Below are positions 1-9,893 of a stretch of 14,069 nt of DNA, in pieces. Source of the stretch: Tannerella sp. (lineage in GTDB: Bacteria; Bacteroidota; Bacteroidia; Bacteroidales; Tannerellaceae); assembly GCA_031271245.1 (NCBI GenBank), contig JAISWC010000225.1, positions 1-14,069 of the forward strand. Reading direction: 5' to 3'. Both the position numbers and the translations under genes were made by a program. Positions within the stretch are counted from its first letter, which is position 1. Each line of letters starts with the position of its first letter. Under the pieces are notes generated by a model. It did no database searches. It saw only the letters and a program-made list of their open reading frames with translations, and had not been told where the DNA came from.

Positions 1-237
1 AGACAGGTAAGCTCGCAGAGGAAAGTATTTTAATTTTTATTCCTTCTCGATAGTGACGCGTAGAAACGTTTCACCCATTCTTGTTTTGTCTTTTACCATC
101 TATGAGAACGTAATTTTATGCTGTGTATAAACCTTTTACATATTTGGCTTGAGTGACCATGCAGAGGATTTTTAGAGGAAAGATACACATTTTTCGCAGA
201 CGGCATGAAAGGAAGGTATGAAGCTTTCTACATCCGT
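1..237. other. Upstream region without a recognisable gene
   Basis: No open reading frame of convincing length lies here on either strand, and I see no tRNA or other structured RNA. The stretch is AT-rich compared with the genes to its right. It probably holds the intergenic space and 5' region ahead of the coiled-coil gene, whose promoter starts at about 238. A 20-codon ATG frame at 159-221 exists but has nothing to support it. Confidence 0.5.
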
Positions 238-270
238 TTTCCATTATAAAAATTATTATGCGTACATTTG
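238..270 (+). promoter_or_regulatory. Bacteroidetes-type promoter of the coiled-coil gene
   Basis: The -7 element TACATTTG (263-270) matches the Bacteroidetes consensus TAnnTTTG exactly. A TTTC at 238-241 sits 21 bases upstream, where the -33 TTTG element is expected. Transcription would start near 277, giving a leader of about 28 bases before the ATG at 305. The spacing supports that start codon. Confidence 0.7.
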
Positions 271-304
271 CAACAAAAATCATCAACAATATCAATAAAA
301 GAAT

Positions 305-1321
305 ATGGAAACAGCCGTATCGGAGAAGAGTACGAAAGCGGAAATACTGAAAGCCTACGAGGCTTTATTAAAGAATGTTCAACAGGCAAAGGCGGACGTT
401 CCCAAGCAGATACAGGAGGAAAAGCAAAAGAAGGAAACGCTGGAAAAAGTCGCCGGAATAACCGGTGAAAATATCGTGCAGAGTATTGCCGGCCTCAAGT
501 CGAGCCTGGGCAGTGCGCTGGATGATATCCTGCAGCGTTTGACCGGTGAGTTTAAGAAACTGGAAGAAATCCGTGCGGCCATTGCGCTGGAAAAGAAGTC
601 GCTCGAAGACCTGTACGAATTATCGGCCAATACGGATTCGCTGGCCGCCATGTTACTTGCCCAGAAAGAGAAAAAGGAAAGTTTCGAGACGGGCATGAAG
701 GAAAAGGAAGAGGCTTTTGCAAACGAAATGGCGGAGAAGAAAACGCAGTGGGAACTTGAGAAGGCAAGGCAGAAAGCCGGGGAAAAGGAATACGCCGACG
801 ACCTGGCCAAACGTCGCAAGCGCGAGGAAGAAGAATATGCGTATAACCAGAAGATCAAGCGTCAAAAGGAACAGGATGAATATGACACCCGCAAATCCCA
901 GCTCGAGAAGGAACTTGTTGACAGGAAAGCGAATTTCGAACAGGAAATCTCCCATCGGGAAGCCGAATTGAAAAGTGCGGAAGCCGAACTGGCCGAACTC
1001 CGTAAAAACAGTACGGAATTTCCGGCCAGGCTGGAAAAGGCGCTGAAAGACAAAGAGGCTGAAATCACCGGGCAACTGCGGACGAAATATGAATTTGACA
1101 TCAAACTGATGGAAAAGCAAAACGAAGCCGATATCCGTCTGAAAGACCAGATAATCGCTTCGTTGCAGGAGAAAATCAAGGAGCAGCAGGCACAGTTGAA
1201 GGAATATACCGACAAGGCCAACCGTGCCGAAGCCAACGTCAAGGACATTGCGGTGAAAGCCATCGAAAATGCGTCGAACGTGCGCATGTTTCCGGTCAAA
1301 CCCGAAAAGGACGACCATTGA
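305..1321 (+). CDS. Soluble coiled-coil protein of unknown function
   Basis: This 338-residue protein is very rich in Glu, Lys, Ala and Gln. It has no signal peptide and no membrane segment, so it is probably cytoplasmic. Residues about 15-50 form a charged helix. Residues about 50-115 hold a less charged stretch (AGITGENIVQSIAGLKSSLG) that could be a small helical domain. Residues about 118-310 form a near-continuous heptad-like coiled coil, with highly charged segments such as KRRKREEEE. The C-terminus (KAIENASNV...) looks like a short conserved tail. No catalytic motif is visible. It has its own promoter and is closed by an intrinsic terminator, so it is a single-gene unit. I do not recognise a named family. 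A structural, cytoskeleton-like or scaffold role is possible, but that is only a guess from composition. A second frame starting at 268 is a shadow. Confidence 0.85.
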   Translation: METAVSEKSTKAEILKAYEALLKNVQQAKADVPKQIQEEKQKKETLEKVAGITGENIVQSIAGLKSSLGSALDDILQRLTGEFKKLEEIRAAIALEKKSLEDLYELSANTDSLAAMLLAQKEKKESFETGMKEKEEAFANEMAEKKTQWELEKARQKAGEKEYADDLAKRRKREEEEYAYNQKIKRQKEQDEYDTRKSQLEKELVDRKANFEQEISHREAELKSAEAELAELRKNSTEFPARLEKALKDKEAEITGQLRTKYEFDIKLMEKQNEADIRLKDQIIASLQEKIKEQQAQLKEYTDKANRAEANVKDIAVKAIENASNVRMFPVKPEKDDH

Positions 1322-1356
1322 CCTCCCAAGAAATCATTTGAATTGCATCCCGTGCC

Positions 1357-1388
1357 ACCTGCCATTTTGTCGATTGGCAGGTTTTTTG
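1357..1388 (+). terminator. Intrinsic terminator after the coiled-coil gene
   Basis: An 8-base perfect stem, ACCTGCCA (1357-1364) with TGGCAGGT (1375-1382), encloses a 10-base loop and runs straight into a tract of six T (1382-1387). It lies 36 bases after the stop codon, so it separates this gene from the metallopeptidase operon. Confidence 0.88.
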
Positions 1389-1426
1389 CAGGCAGGGTAC
1401 ATGTATAACTTAAAAAGTAACAAATT

Positions 1427-2122
1427 ATGATTATGACATCTTCTTTATACTGGATACTCTTTATCGGTATAGCATTACTCAGTTGGGCCGTCTCGGCGCG
1501 GTTGAAGTCCAAGTTTGAGAAATATTCGAAAGTCCCGTTGCCGGGTGGCATGACGGGACGCGACGTGGCTGAACGGATGCTGCGTGAAAACGGTATTTAC
1601 GACGTGAAAGTCACCTCCGTTGCCGGTCACCTGACCGACCATTACAATCCGGTCAATAAAACGGTCAACCTCAGTCAGCCGGTATACTACAGCAACAGTG
1701 TGGCCGCCGCGGCCGTAGCCGCCCACGAGTGCGGTCATGCCCTGCAACATGCCGCAGCGTATGCACCCCTGAAAATGCGGTCGGCGTTGGTGCCGGTAGT
1801 GAGTTTTTCGTCCAACATCGTACAGTGGATATTGCTGGGCGGGATGTTCACGCTGAAAGTCTTCCCGCAACTCCTGCTCTTCGGCATCATCCTGTTTGCC
1901 ATGACGACGCTCTTCAGCTTTATCACCCTTCCGGTGGAAATCAACGCCAGTCAGCGGGCGCTGGCCTGGCTGCGCAGCACGGGTATCACCAACGTGACGA
2001 CGCACGGCAAGGCCGAAGACGCACTCCGTTCGGCCGCCTACACCTATGTGGTAGCGGCGCTGGGGTCGCTGGCAACGCTGCTCTACTACGTGATGATATT
2101 TCTGGGAGGAAGACGAAACTGA
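1427..2122 (+). CDS. YugP-like neutral zinc metallopeptidase, membrane-bound
   Basis: This 231-residue protein belongs to the Zn_peptidase_2 (YugP-like) family of integral-membrane metalloproteases, whose physiological substrates are largely unknown. It has an N-terminal membrane helix at about 7-24. The zinc-binding and catalytic motif HECGH lies at residues 100-104 (His100, Glu101, His104). Glu171, in LPVEINASQRAL, is the probable third ligand. Further hydrophobic helices lie at about 130-168 and 205-227. The length is usual for the family. The start at 1427 follows an AT-rich leader; an in-frame ATG two codons later is an alternative. A weak TTTG (1385-1388) and TAACTT (about 1406) could be its promoter, but the -7 match is poor. 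Only 14 bases separate it from hisS, so the two are probably co-transcribed. Confidence 0.9.
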   Translation: MIMTSSLYWILFIGIALLSWAVSARLKSKFEKYSKVPLPGGMTGRDVAERMLRENGIYDVKVTSVAGHLTDHYNPVNKTVNLSQPVYYSNSVAAAAVAAHECGHALQHAAAYAPLKMRSALVPVVSFSSNIVQWILLGGMFTLKVFPQLLLFGIILFAMTTLFSFITLPVEINASQRALAWLRSTGITNVTTHGKAEDALRSAAYTYVVAALGSLATLLYYVMIFLGGRRN

Positions 2123-2136
2123 TACGGTAGCCGGAC

Positions 2137-3525
2137 ATGATACAAAAGCCATCCATACCCAAGGGAACCAGGGATTTTCCGCCGGAAGAAACAGCGAAGC
2201 GCAATTACATTTTCCATACGATCCGCGACGTATATCATCTGTTCGGTTTCCGGCAGATCGAAACGCCCGCCATGGAAAATCTCTCCACCCTGACGGGAAA
2301 GTATGGCGAAGAAGGCGACAAACTGCTGTTCAGGATACTCAATTCGGGCGACTGCTTCGCCGGCATCACGGACGGAGAACTGCAGGAAAGGAATCCCGTC
2401 CGCTTTGCGGCAAAAGCTTGCGAAAAAGGGCTGCGTTATGACCTGACGGTGCCCTTTGCCCGTTTCGTCGTGCAGCACCGCAACGAACTCACGTTCCCCT
2501 TCAAGCGTTACCAGATACAGCCCGTCTGGCGTGCCGACCGCCCGCAGAAGGGGCGTTACCGCGAGTTTTACCAGTGCGACGGCGACGTTGTCGGGTCGGA
2601 TTCGCTGCTCAACGAAGTAGAACTGATCCAAATCATGGACGAAGTCTTCCGCCGTTTCGGGATTCGCGTCTGCATCCGGATGAACAACCGGAAGATCCTT
2701 ACCGGCATTGCCGAAATCATCGGCGAAGCCGGACGCATAGCCGACATCACGGTGGCTATCGACAAACTGGACAAAATCGGACTGGAAAACGTCAATGCCG
2801 AACTGCGCGACAAAGGCCTGTCCGAAACGGCCATTGCCCGGCTGCAACCCCTGATTGGCCTGACGGGGACCGCCCGCGAAAAGCTGGCCGCACTGACCGG
2901 TCTGCTGCAATCGTCTGCCGCGGGACTGAAAGGCATTGAAGAAATCGGATATATCCTCGACCGCATCGAGCGGCTTCCGCTGACGGCGACGCTCGAACTG
3001 GACCTGACCCTGGCACGCGGACTGAGCTATTATACCGGCGCCATTTTTGAGGTGAAGGCGCTGGATGTCGAAATCGGCAGCATCACCGGGGGCGGACGGT
3101 ATGACAATCTGACAGGCGTTTTTGGTATGGACGGTCTTTCCGGCGTAGGTATCTCGTTCGGCGCCGACCGCATCTATGACGTGCTGAATCAGCTCAACCT
3201 TTATCCCGAAGAGGCGCAGCAGGCCACACAGCTACTGTTCGTCAATTTCGGAGAAAGGGAAGAAGCATGGCTGTTGCCGCTGGTAGCCCGTGCCCGTGCC
3301 GCCGGCATCCGTACGGAAATCTATCCCGAGGCGGCCAAAATCAGGAAGCAGATGAGCTATGCCGATGCCAAAAAGATTCCTTTTGTGGCCATTGCCGGCG
3401 AAACGGAAATGGCCGCCGGCGTTCTCCTGCTGAAAGACATGGCCACCGGCCGGCAAACCCAACTGACGCCGGAAGAAATCATGGAACTTTTAAAGGAAAA
3501 AAAGATTCCGGAGCGAACGATGTAG
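2137..3525 (+). CDS. hisS: Histidyl-tRNA synthetase
   Basis: This cytoplasmic class II aminoacyl-tRNA synthetase (462 residues) charges tRNA-His with histidine using ATP. The N-terminus carries the PKGTRDFPP signature (8-16). Motif 2 lies at about 123-150 (WRADRP...GRYREFYQCDGD) and holds the ATP-binding Arg. The histidine-specific elements are LARGLSYYTG (292-301) and GGGRYDNL (318-325). Motif 3 is GVGISFGADR (336-345). The C-terminal anticodon-binding domain spans about 365-450. The middle segment (about 190-290) makes it longer than the roughly 424-residue Escherichia coli enzyme. The RGLSYYTG element has Ser where the E. coli enzyme has Asp (RGLDYY); from memory this form also occurs in other Bacteroidetes enzymes, and it does not suggest inactivation. 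It sits between the metallopeptidase (14-base gap) and the ABC-F gene (16-base gap). Confidence 0.97.
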   Translation: MIQKPSIPKGTRDFPPEETAKRNYIFHTIRDVYHLFGFRQIETPAMENLSTLTGKYGEEGDKLLFRILNSGDCFAGITDGELQERNPVRFAAKACEKGLRYDLTVPFARFVVQHRNELTFPFKRYQIQPVWRADRPQKGRYREFYQCDGDVVGSDSLLNEVELIQIMDEVFRRFGIRVCIRMNNRKILTGIAEIIGEAGRIADITVAIDKLDKIGLENVNAELRDKGLSETAIARLQPLIGLTGTAREKLAALTGLLQSSAAGLKGIEEIGYILDRIERLPLTATLELDLTLARGLSYYTGAIFEVKALDVEIGSITGGGRYDNLTGVFGMDGLSGVGISFGADRIYDVLNQLNLYPEEAQQATQLLFVNFGEREEAWLLPLVARARAAGIRTEIYPEAAKIRKQMSYADAKKIPFVAIAGETEMAAGVLLLKDMATGRQTQLTPEEIMELLKEKKIPERTM

Positions 3526-3541
3526 CCTCATTGCGTGTGAT

Positions 3542-5476
<1,935 letters not shown>

Positions 5477-5658
5477 AACCGGAAAGATGTTTTCATAAGG
5501 TTCCCGCGTTCCCGTCTTACGGCTTCGCAGGTCTTGCCTGTCCCGGCGCAAAGACAGCCCCAAAAATCATACCGCACGAAGTCTATGTCATACAATTTTA
5601 CGGTACATATTTCGTTATCTCTTCAAAAAATAAAATTTAGAATGGGAGATATATTACT

Positions 5659-6261
5659 ATGAGAAGGATTGTTTTTGCAACCAATAACGAGAATAAATTA
5701 AAGGAAGTCAAGGCGATGCTTCCTTCGGATATTCGCCTGGTCAGCCTGTCCGATCTGCACTATCGCCATACGCTTACGGAAACGGCCGATACGCTGGAGG
5801 AAAATGCGCTGCAAAAGGCGCGGTTCGTCCGCCGGAAGTTCGGATACGACTGCTTTGCCGACGACACCGGACTGGAAGTGGATGCGCTGGACGGGCAGCC
5901 GGGCGTGTATTCGGCGCGCTATGCCGGCGAAGAGTGCGACAGCTATGCCAATGTACAGAAACTGCTCCGGAACCTGTCCGGAACAACCAACCGGCGCGCC
6001 CATTTCAGGACGGTCATCGCGCTGATCCTCGGAGACGAGGAACATTTGTTCGAGGGCGTGATTCACGGACAGATCACTCATGCCATGCGGGGAAACAGAG
6101 GCTTTGGCTACGACCCGGTATTCGTCCCCGACAAACACACGGCAACGTTTGCCGAAATGACGGATGCAGCCAAAAACACCGTCAGCCACCGTGCGCAGGC
6201 CGTCAAGAAACTGGCGGCATTCCTGACGGCCGTCAAGAAACAGATGAACGCACGGCGATGA
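5659..6261 (+). CDS. rdgB: RdgB/HAM1 non-canonical purine NTP pyrophosphatase
   Basis: This 200-residue cytoplasmic enzyme hydrolyses ITP, dITP and XTP to monophosphates and keeps deaminated purines out of DNA and RNA. The N-terminal substrate loop ATNNENKLKEV (7-17) is typical. The metal-binding segment FADDTGLEVDAL (66-77) contains the expected catalytic Asp69. GVYSARYAG (82-90), GFGYDPVF (148-155) and SHRAQA (176-181) complete the family signature, and the length is normal. A purine-rich GGGAG lies about ten bases before the ATG. The 182 bases upstream contain no convincing promoter; TTTC (5610-5613) with TAAAATTT (5631-5638) is only a weak match. Its TGA stop overlaps the ATG of the PorZ-like gene (ATGA), so the two are translationally coupled. 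Confidence 0.96.
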   Translation: MRRIVFATNNENKLKEVKAMLPSDIRLVSLSDLHYRHTLTETADTLEENALQKARFVRRKFGYDCFADDTGLEVDALDGQPGVYSARYAGEECDSYANVQKLLRNLSGTTNRRAHFRTVIALILGDEEHLFEGVIHGQITHAMRGNRGFGYDPVFVPDKHTATFAEMTDAAKNTVSHRAQAVKKLAAFLTAVKKQMNARR

Positions 6262-8597
6262 GCGGGACGAGGTCGATAAATGCGCCGGGGGTGCTGTTTT
6301 CGCTGCTTGTCCTGCTGTCCGTCTGCCGCCCGCTCAACGCCCAGCGCACCGGCGAGTGGCGCTGCTGGCCGGCAACGTGGCAGACGGTGAATGTGGCCGA
6401 AGCCCCCCGCCAGGTGTTTGCCGTTGCAAACGGGACGCTCTACAGCTACGGGAAAGAAGACAGTCACGTGACCGTTTATTCCAGACAAACCGGACTGCAC
6501 GACACGGACATCCGGTGGATCGGATACCACGCCGGCGCAAAAATGCTGCTCATCATCTACAGGAATGGAAACATCGACCTGATGAGCGACGAAGGACTGT
6601 ACAACCTGCCTTACCTGAAAAATACGACCGCCATTCGCGACAAGGAGATTTACGACGTTTATTTCCATAACGAAAACGCTTATGTAGCCGCCAAATTCGG
6701 AATCATGGTCATCCGGCTGGACAGAAAGGAAATTGCCGAAACCTACAAGCTCGACATGGCCGTATACGGCGTCTGCATACAGGGTGAGACCCTCTTTGCT
6801 TCCACCGAAAACGGCCTCCTCAAAGCCTCCCTGAACGACAACCTGCCCGATGTGCATAACTGGCACACGCAGCCGCTGCCCGACGGACTGGATGCGAAGA
6901 ATATCCGCCAGATATGCGAGTTTGAAGGGAAACTCTGTTTCCGGATCAACAGCAGCGGCGTATACAGCCTGGAGCCGGGCGGCGAAGTCAAAACACTGTT
7001 GAAACACGGGTCGCTGACCGGTATGAAACGGATAGCCGGGTGGCTGGCGACGCATACTTCTTCCGCTTTGTACCTCTTCGAATCCTTAAGCCGCTACGAG
7101 ACCGTCAGTCCGGGAACCCTCAACGACGTCTCCGCCCTGACGGACGACGGCGCCTGCTGGCTTGCCTCCGACGTCAACGGACTGACCGGTATTCGGAGAA
7201 AAGCTGCGAACGATTACGAAACCGTTGTTTCCGGGCTCAACCTCGGAGGCCCGAAACGAAACCTCGCCGGCTTCCAGAAGTTCCACAACGGGAAGTTATG
7301 GATCGCCGGCGGCGGACGCTCTAAAACGGTCCGTTACTATAATCCGGGAACACTGATGACGCTTCAAAACGGAGAATGGTTCAACTTCGACGAAACGGCG
7401 GTCAACCGGAAAGTCGGGTTCACCTGTCTGGATTATAACACCGTGGCGATTGACCCCGACGACGAGACGCACTTCTTTGTCGGCACCTGCGGCGAGGGCG
7501 TGCTGGAATTTAAGGACAATGCCTTCGTCCAGTTGTATGACACCGAGAACAGCGCCCTGCAAACCACCGTTCCCGGAAATCAGCATTACATCCGCGTGCA
7601 GGGTTTCAGCTACGACCGCGACAAAAACCTCTGGATGACCAACAGCGAAGTCAACAACGGAATTGTGGTACGGAAGGCCGACGGCACCTGGATTTCGCTC
7701 TATTATCCCGGCATCACCCAGGCCTATTTTGTCGATCAGATTCTGATCACCTCCAAAGGCCACAAATGGGTCAACGTGCCCCACAGCAGCGCTTCGCCCG
7801 GCATCCTTGTCTTCGACGACAGGGGCACGCTGGACGACGCTTCGGACGATGCCGCCAACTATTTCCCGTCGTTCAAAAGCGCCTCCGGCGGCGTCGTGGA
7901 TGCCAGCGCCTACTATTGCATGGTCGAAGATTTGAAGGGGGAAATCTGGATCGGTACCAACAAGGGGCCGATTATCTGTTCGGTGCCGGCACGCGCGATT
8001 GAAAATCCGGACAACCTCTACTGTACCCAGATCATACGGGAGGACGAAACGGACAGCGAACAGCGGTATTATTTCCTGAACGGCGAGGAAGTACATGCCA
8101 TCGCCGTAGACGGCGGCAACCGGAAATGGATCGGAACAACCGGATCGGGCGTTTTCCTGGTCAGTCCGGACGGCTCGGAAACGCTCCTCCATTTCAATAC
8201 GGACAATTCGCCGCTGTATTCCAACAACATCCTCAGCATTGCCATCGACCATCAAACGGGCGAGGTCTTTTTCGGCACCGACAAGGGACTGATTTCCTAC
8301 CGGGGCGAGGCCGTAGCGGCCGGCGAACATTATTCCGACGTCTACGCCTTTCCCAATCCGGTGCGGCTGGCGGTCGACGATCAGGTCATCATCACCGGAC
8401 TGGTCGCCGATTCCAATGTGAAAATCACTGACCTGTCCGGCAACCTGATTTATCAGGGGCGGTCGGCCGGCGGACAGTTGGCGTGGAACTGCCGCAACCG
8501 CAGCGGCCACCGCGTGGCTACCGGCATCTACCTGGTACTGGCTTCGGCACCCGGCGCCCGCGAAAGCGCCGTCGCCAAGATTGCCATCGTACAGTAA
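6258..8597 (+). CDS. porZ: PorZ-like T9SS surface protein (beta-propellers, type A sorting domain)
   Basis: I start this 779-residue protein at the ATG overlapping the rdgB stop, because it gives a proper signal peptide (residues 1-29, hydrophobic core LFSLLVLLSV, end LNAQ). A longer frame from 5934 only reads through rdgB out of frame. The mature N-terminus (GEWR...VFAVANGTLYSYGKED, then LLIIYRNGNIDLM at 97-109) resembles PorZ as I know it. PorZ is a T9SS attachment-complex subunit that in Porphyromonas gingivalis binds anionic LPS and helps the sortase PorU. Repeated blade motifs follow, such as GEIWIGTNKG (561-570), NRKWIGTTGSG (621-631) and VFFGTDKGL (670-678), consistent with two propellers. 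Residues about 693-779 (YAFPNPV... to the end) form a type A T9SS C-terminal domain. The length fits PorZ, which is about 780 residues in P. gingivalis. The alternative is another two-component-regulator-propeller protein exported by the T9SS. Confidence 0.82.
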   Translation: MSGTRSINAPGVLFSLLVLLSVCRPLNAQRTGEWRCWPATWQTVNVAEAPRQVFAVANGTLYSYGKEDSHVTVYSRQTGLHDTDIRWIGYHAGAKMLLIIYRNGNIDLMSDEGLYNLPYLKNTTAIRDKEIYDVYFHNENAYVAAKFGIMVIRLDRKEIAETYKLDMAVYGVCIQGETLFASTENGLLKASLNDNLPDVHNWHTQPLPDGLDAKNIRQICEFEGKLCFRINSSGVYSLEPGGEVKTLLKHGSLTGMKRIAGWLATHTSSALYLFESLSRYETVSPGTLNDVSALTDDGACWLASDVNGLTGIRRKAANDYETVVSGLNLGGPKRNLAGFQKFHNGKLWIAGGGRSKTVRYYNPGTLMTLQNGEWFNFDETAVNRKVGFTCLDYNTVAIDPDDETHFFVGTCGEGVLEFKDNAFVQLYDTENSALQTTVPGNQHYIRVQGFSYDRDKNLWMTNSEVNNGIVVRKADGTWISLYYPGITQAYFVDQILITSKGHKWVNVPHSSASPGILVFDDRGTLDDASDDAANYFPSFKSASGGVVDASAYYCMVEDLKGEIWIGTNKGPIICSVPARAIENPDNLYCTQIIREDETDSEQRYYFLNGEEVHAIAVDGGNRKWIGTTGSGVFLVSPDGSETLLHFNTDNSPLYSNNILSIAIDHQTGEVFFGTDKGLISYRGEAVAAGEHYSDVYAFPNPVRLAVDDQVIITGLVADSNVKITDLSGNLIYQGRSAGGQLAWNCRNRSGHRVATGIYLVLASAPGARESAVAKIAIVQ

Positions 8598-8615
8598 CCC
8601 TGTTTGTGACCGGGT

Positions 8616-9659
8616 ATGTCTGTCGTCCAGCCTGTTTTTTCGCCGGAGATTGCCAAAAGAAACGGATTCGATTTCCTGCGACTGTTTTTTGCTTTTTCGG
8701 TGTTTATGGCCCATTTCGGCGAACTGGCTTGCGTCTCCGTATGGTGGCCGGTCTCTTCGGCGATGGGCGTCGCCGGATTCTTTATCATCAGCGGTTTCCT
8801 GATCACAAGGAGTTATTACCGGAGCGCCGGCCTCCGGGATTATTGTCGGAAACGCATCCGGAGGATTGTGCCGGCATACGTCCTTGTCGTAGTAGCCTGT
8901 GCGCTGCTTTTGTCCTTCGCAAGCACGCTTCCCGCACAGGCGTATTTTACGGACAAAGGCTTTTATACCTATCTGGCCGCCAACCTGTCCTTCCTGAATT
9001 TTCTCCGGCCCGTTCTGCCCGGCGTATTTGCGGACAACGCCTACCCTTACATCAACGGCGCTTTGTGGACGATCAAGGTGGAACTGGCGCTGTATGCGTT
9101 TCTTCCGTTACTGGCGCTTTTCCTGCGGCGGCGAACCGGCCTTGTGCTGGGTACGGTATATCTCCTGTCCTGTCTGTTCGATCGCGCCATGTCGCTGCTT
9201 TACGAATCTTCCGGAAATGAACTGTATCTGATACTGGAACGGCAGTTTCTGGGACAAATCCGTTTTTTCGTCGCGGGTGTCGTTCTTCTGTTCTATTTCG
9301 ATTTCATCACGAAACGCCATATCCGGTGGCTCCTGCCTGTGGCAGCCGTTATTTTCCTGCTGAGGTATTTTTTTCCCGGGCACTGGATGATTGAACCGGC
9401 ATATCCGATCGCGTTTGCCATACTGATTGTATCGTTCGCCTATTATTTCGGGAAACTGGCCGTCGTTTCGCGTTACGGCGATTTTTCGTACGGATTCTAC
9501 CTCTATCATTTTCCGGTGATACAATGCTTCCTGTGCATTGACTGGATGAAAAATCATCCGGCCGGCCTGTTCCTGACCTGTTTTTGCACCGTTTCAGCGC
9601 TTGCCTGCCTGTCCTGGCATCTGCTGGAGAAACGCATCCTTCGACGCCATGCGGCATAG
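8616..9659 (+). CDS. Acyltransferase-3 family integral membrane O-acyltransferase
   Basis: This 347-residue polytopic membrane protein belongs to the acyltransferase-3 (OafA/YrhL-like) family, which moves acyl groups, often acetyl, onto glycans such as O-antigen, exopolysaccharide or peptidoglycan. The family signature is present: NGFDFLRLFFAFSVFMAH (residues 16-33) with the essential His33, GVAGFFIISGFLITRSYY (51-68), RKRIRRIVPAY (78-88), and ALWTIKVELALYAFLPL (149-165) with Trp151 and Glu156. About ten hydrophobic helices can be counted. There is no periplasmic SGNH extension, so it is a short-form member. The start at 8616 lies 18 bases after the PorZ-like gene, so the two probably share a transcript. 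The acceptor glycan is unknown; surface polysaccharide or LPS is an inference from the neighbour. Confidence 0.9.
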   Translation: MSVVQPVFSPEIAKRNGFDFLRLFFAFSVFMAHFGELACVSVWWPVSSAMGVAGFFIISGFLITRSYYRSAGLRDYCRKRIRRIVPAYVLVVVACALLLSFASTLPAQAYFTDKGFYTYLAANLSFLNFLRPVLPGVFADNAYPYINGALWTIKVELALYAFLPLLALFLRRRTGLVLGTVYLLSCLFDRAMSLLYESSGNELYLILERQFLGQIRFFVAGVVLLFYFDFITKRHIRWLLPVAAVIFLLRYFFPGHWMIEPAYPIAFAILIVSFAYYFGKLAVVSRYGDFSYGFYLYHFPVIQCFLCIDWMKNHPAGLFLTCFCTVSALACLSWHLLEKRILRRHAA

Positions 9660-9663
9660 AAAT

Positions 9664-9691
9664 TCAAAGACAGTATCTCAAAGACAGTATC
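9664..9691. repeat. Perfect 14-base tandem duplication
   Basis: TCAAAGACAGTATC occurs twice head to tail (9664-9677 and 9678-9691), starting four bases after the acyltransferase stop and followed by a short T tract. It is probably a replication-slippage product; no function is evident. Confidence 0.8.
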
Positions 9692-9789
9692 GGTTTTTCA
9701 GCCCACCATGGCCGGCATGAGCGGACGGGGATGAAAATCAACCTCCTTTCTCCAGGGTGCATTTCGGGAGGATGACCTTGTCTATGAAA

Positions 9790-9832
9790 AAATACCCCCT
9801 GTATGGTATTTCAGGAAAAATAACAGGCCTGT
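9790..9832. promoter_or_regulatory. Overlapping inverted repeats, candidate operator
   Basis: Two dyads surround the -33 element of the next gene. The first is AAATACC (9790-9796) with GGTATTT (9805-9811), an exact 7-base inverted repeat with an 8-base spacer that runs into the -33 box. The second is the perfect palindrome ACAGGCCTGT (9823-9832), which touches the first base of the -7 box. CCTGTAT also recurs directly at 9798-9804 and 9828-9834. A repressor bound here would block RNA polymerase. This is inference from position; the regulator is unknown, and the first dyad could instead be a weak hairpin ending the upstream transcript. Confidence 0.4.
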
Positions 9833-9839
9833 ATCTTTG
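9809..9839 (+). promoter_or_regulatory. Bacteroidetes-type promoter of the PstS-like gene
   Basis: The -7 element TATCTTTG (9832-9839) matches TAnnTTTG exactly, and TTTC (9809-9812) lies 19 bases upstream as the -33 element. Transcription would begin near 9845, leaving a leader of about 50 bases before the ATG at 9894. It rules out the upstream in-frame TTG start at 9837, which lies inside the -7 box. Confidence 0.8.
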
Positions 9840-9893
9840 CATCGTGAAATTAAAACAGATAACGACAATAACAGTAATAAAAAGAAAGCAGTT

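Noticed and set aside
159..221. 20-codon ATG frame upstream of the coiled-coil gene
   Set aside because: It is too short, has no ribosome-binding or promoter support, and has no recognisable product.
5934..6257. In-frame upstream extension of the PorZ-like gene
   Set aside because: It runs out of frame inside rdgB and would bury the signal peptide that begins at the ATG at 6258.
7296..8714. 472-residue open frame on the minus strand within the PorZ-like gene
   Set aside because: It is antisense to a gene with a signal peptide, propeller blades and a T9SS domain. Its composition is that of a complementary-strand artefact.
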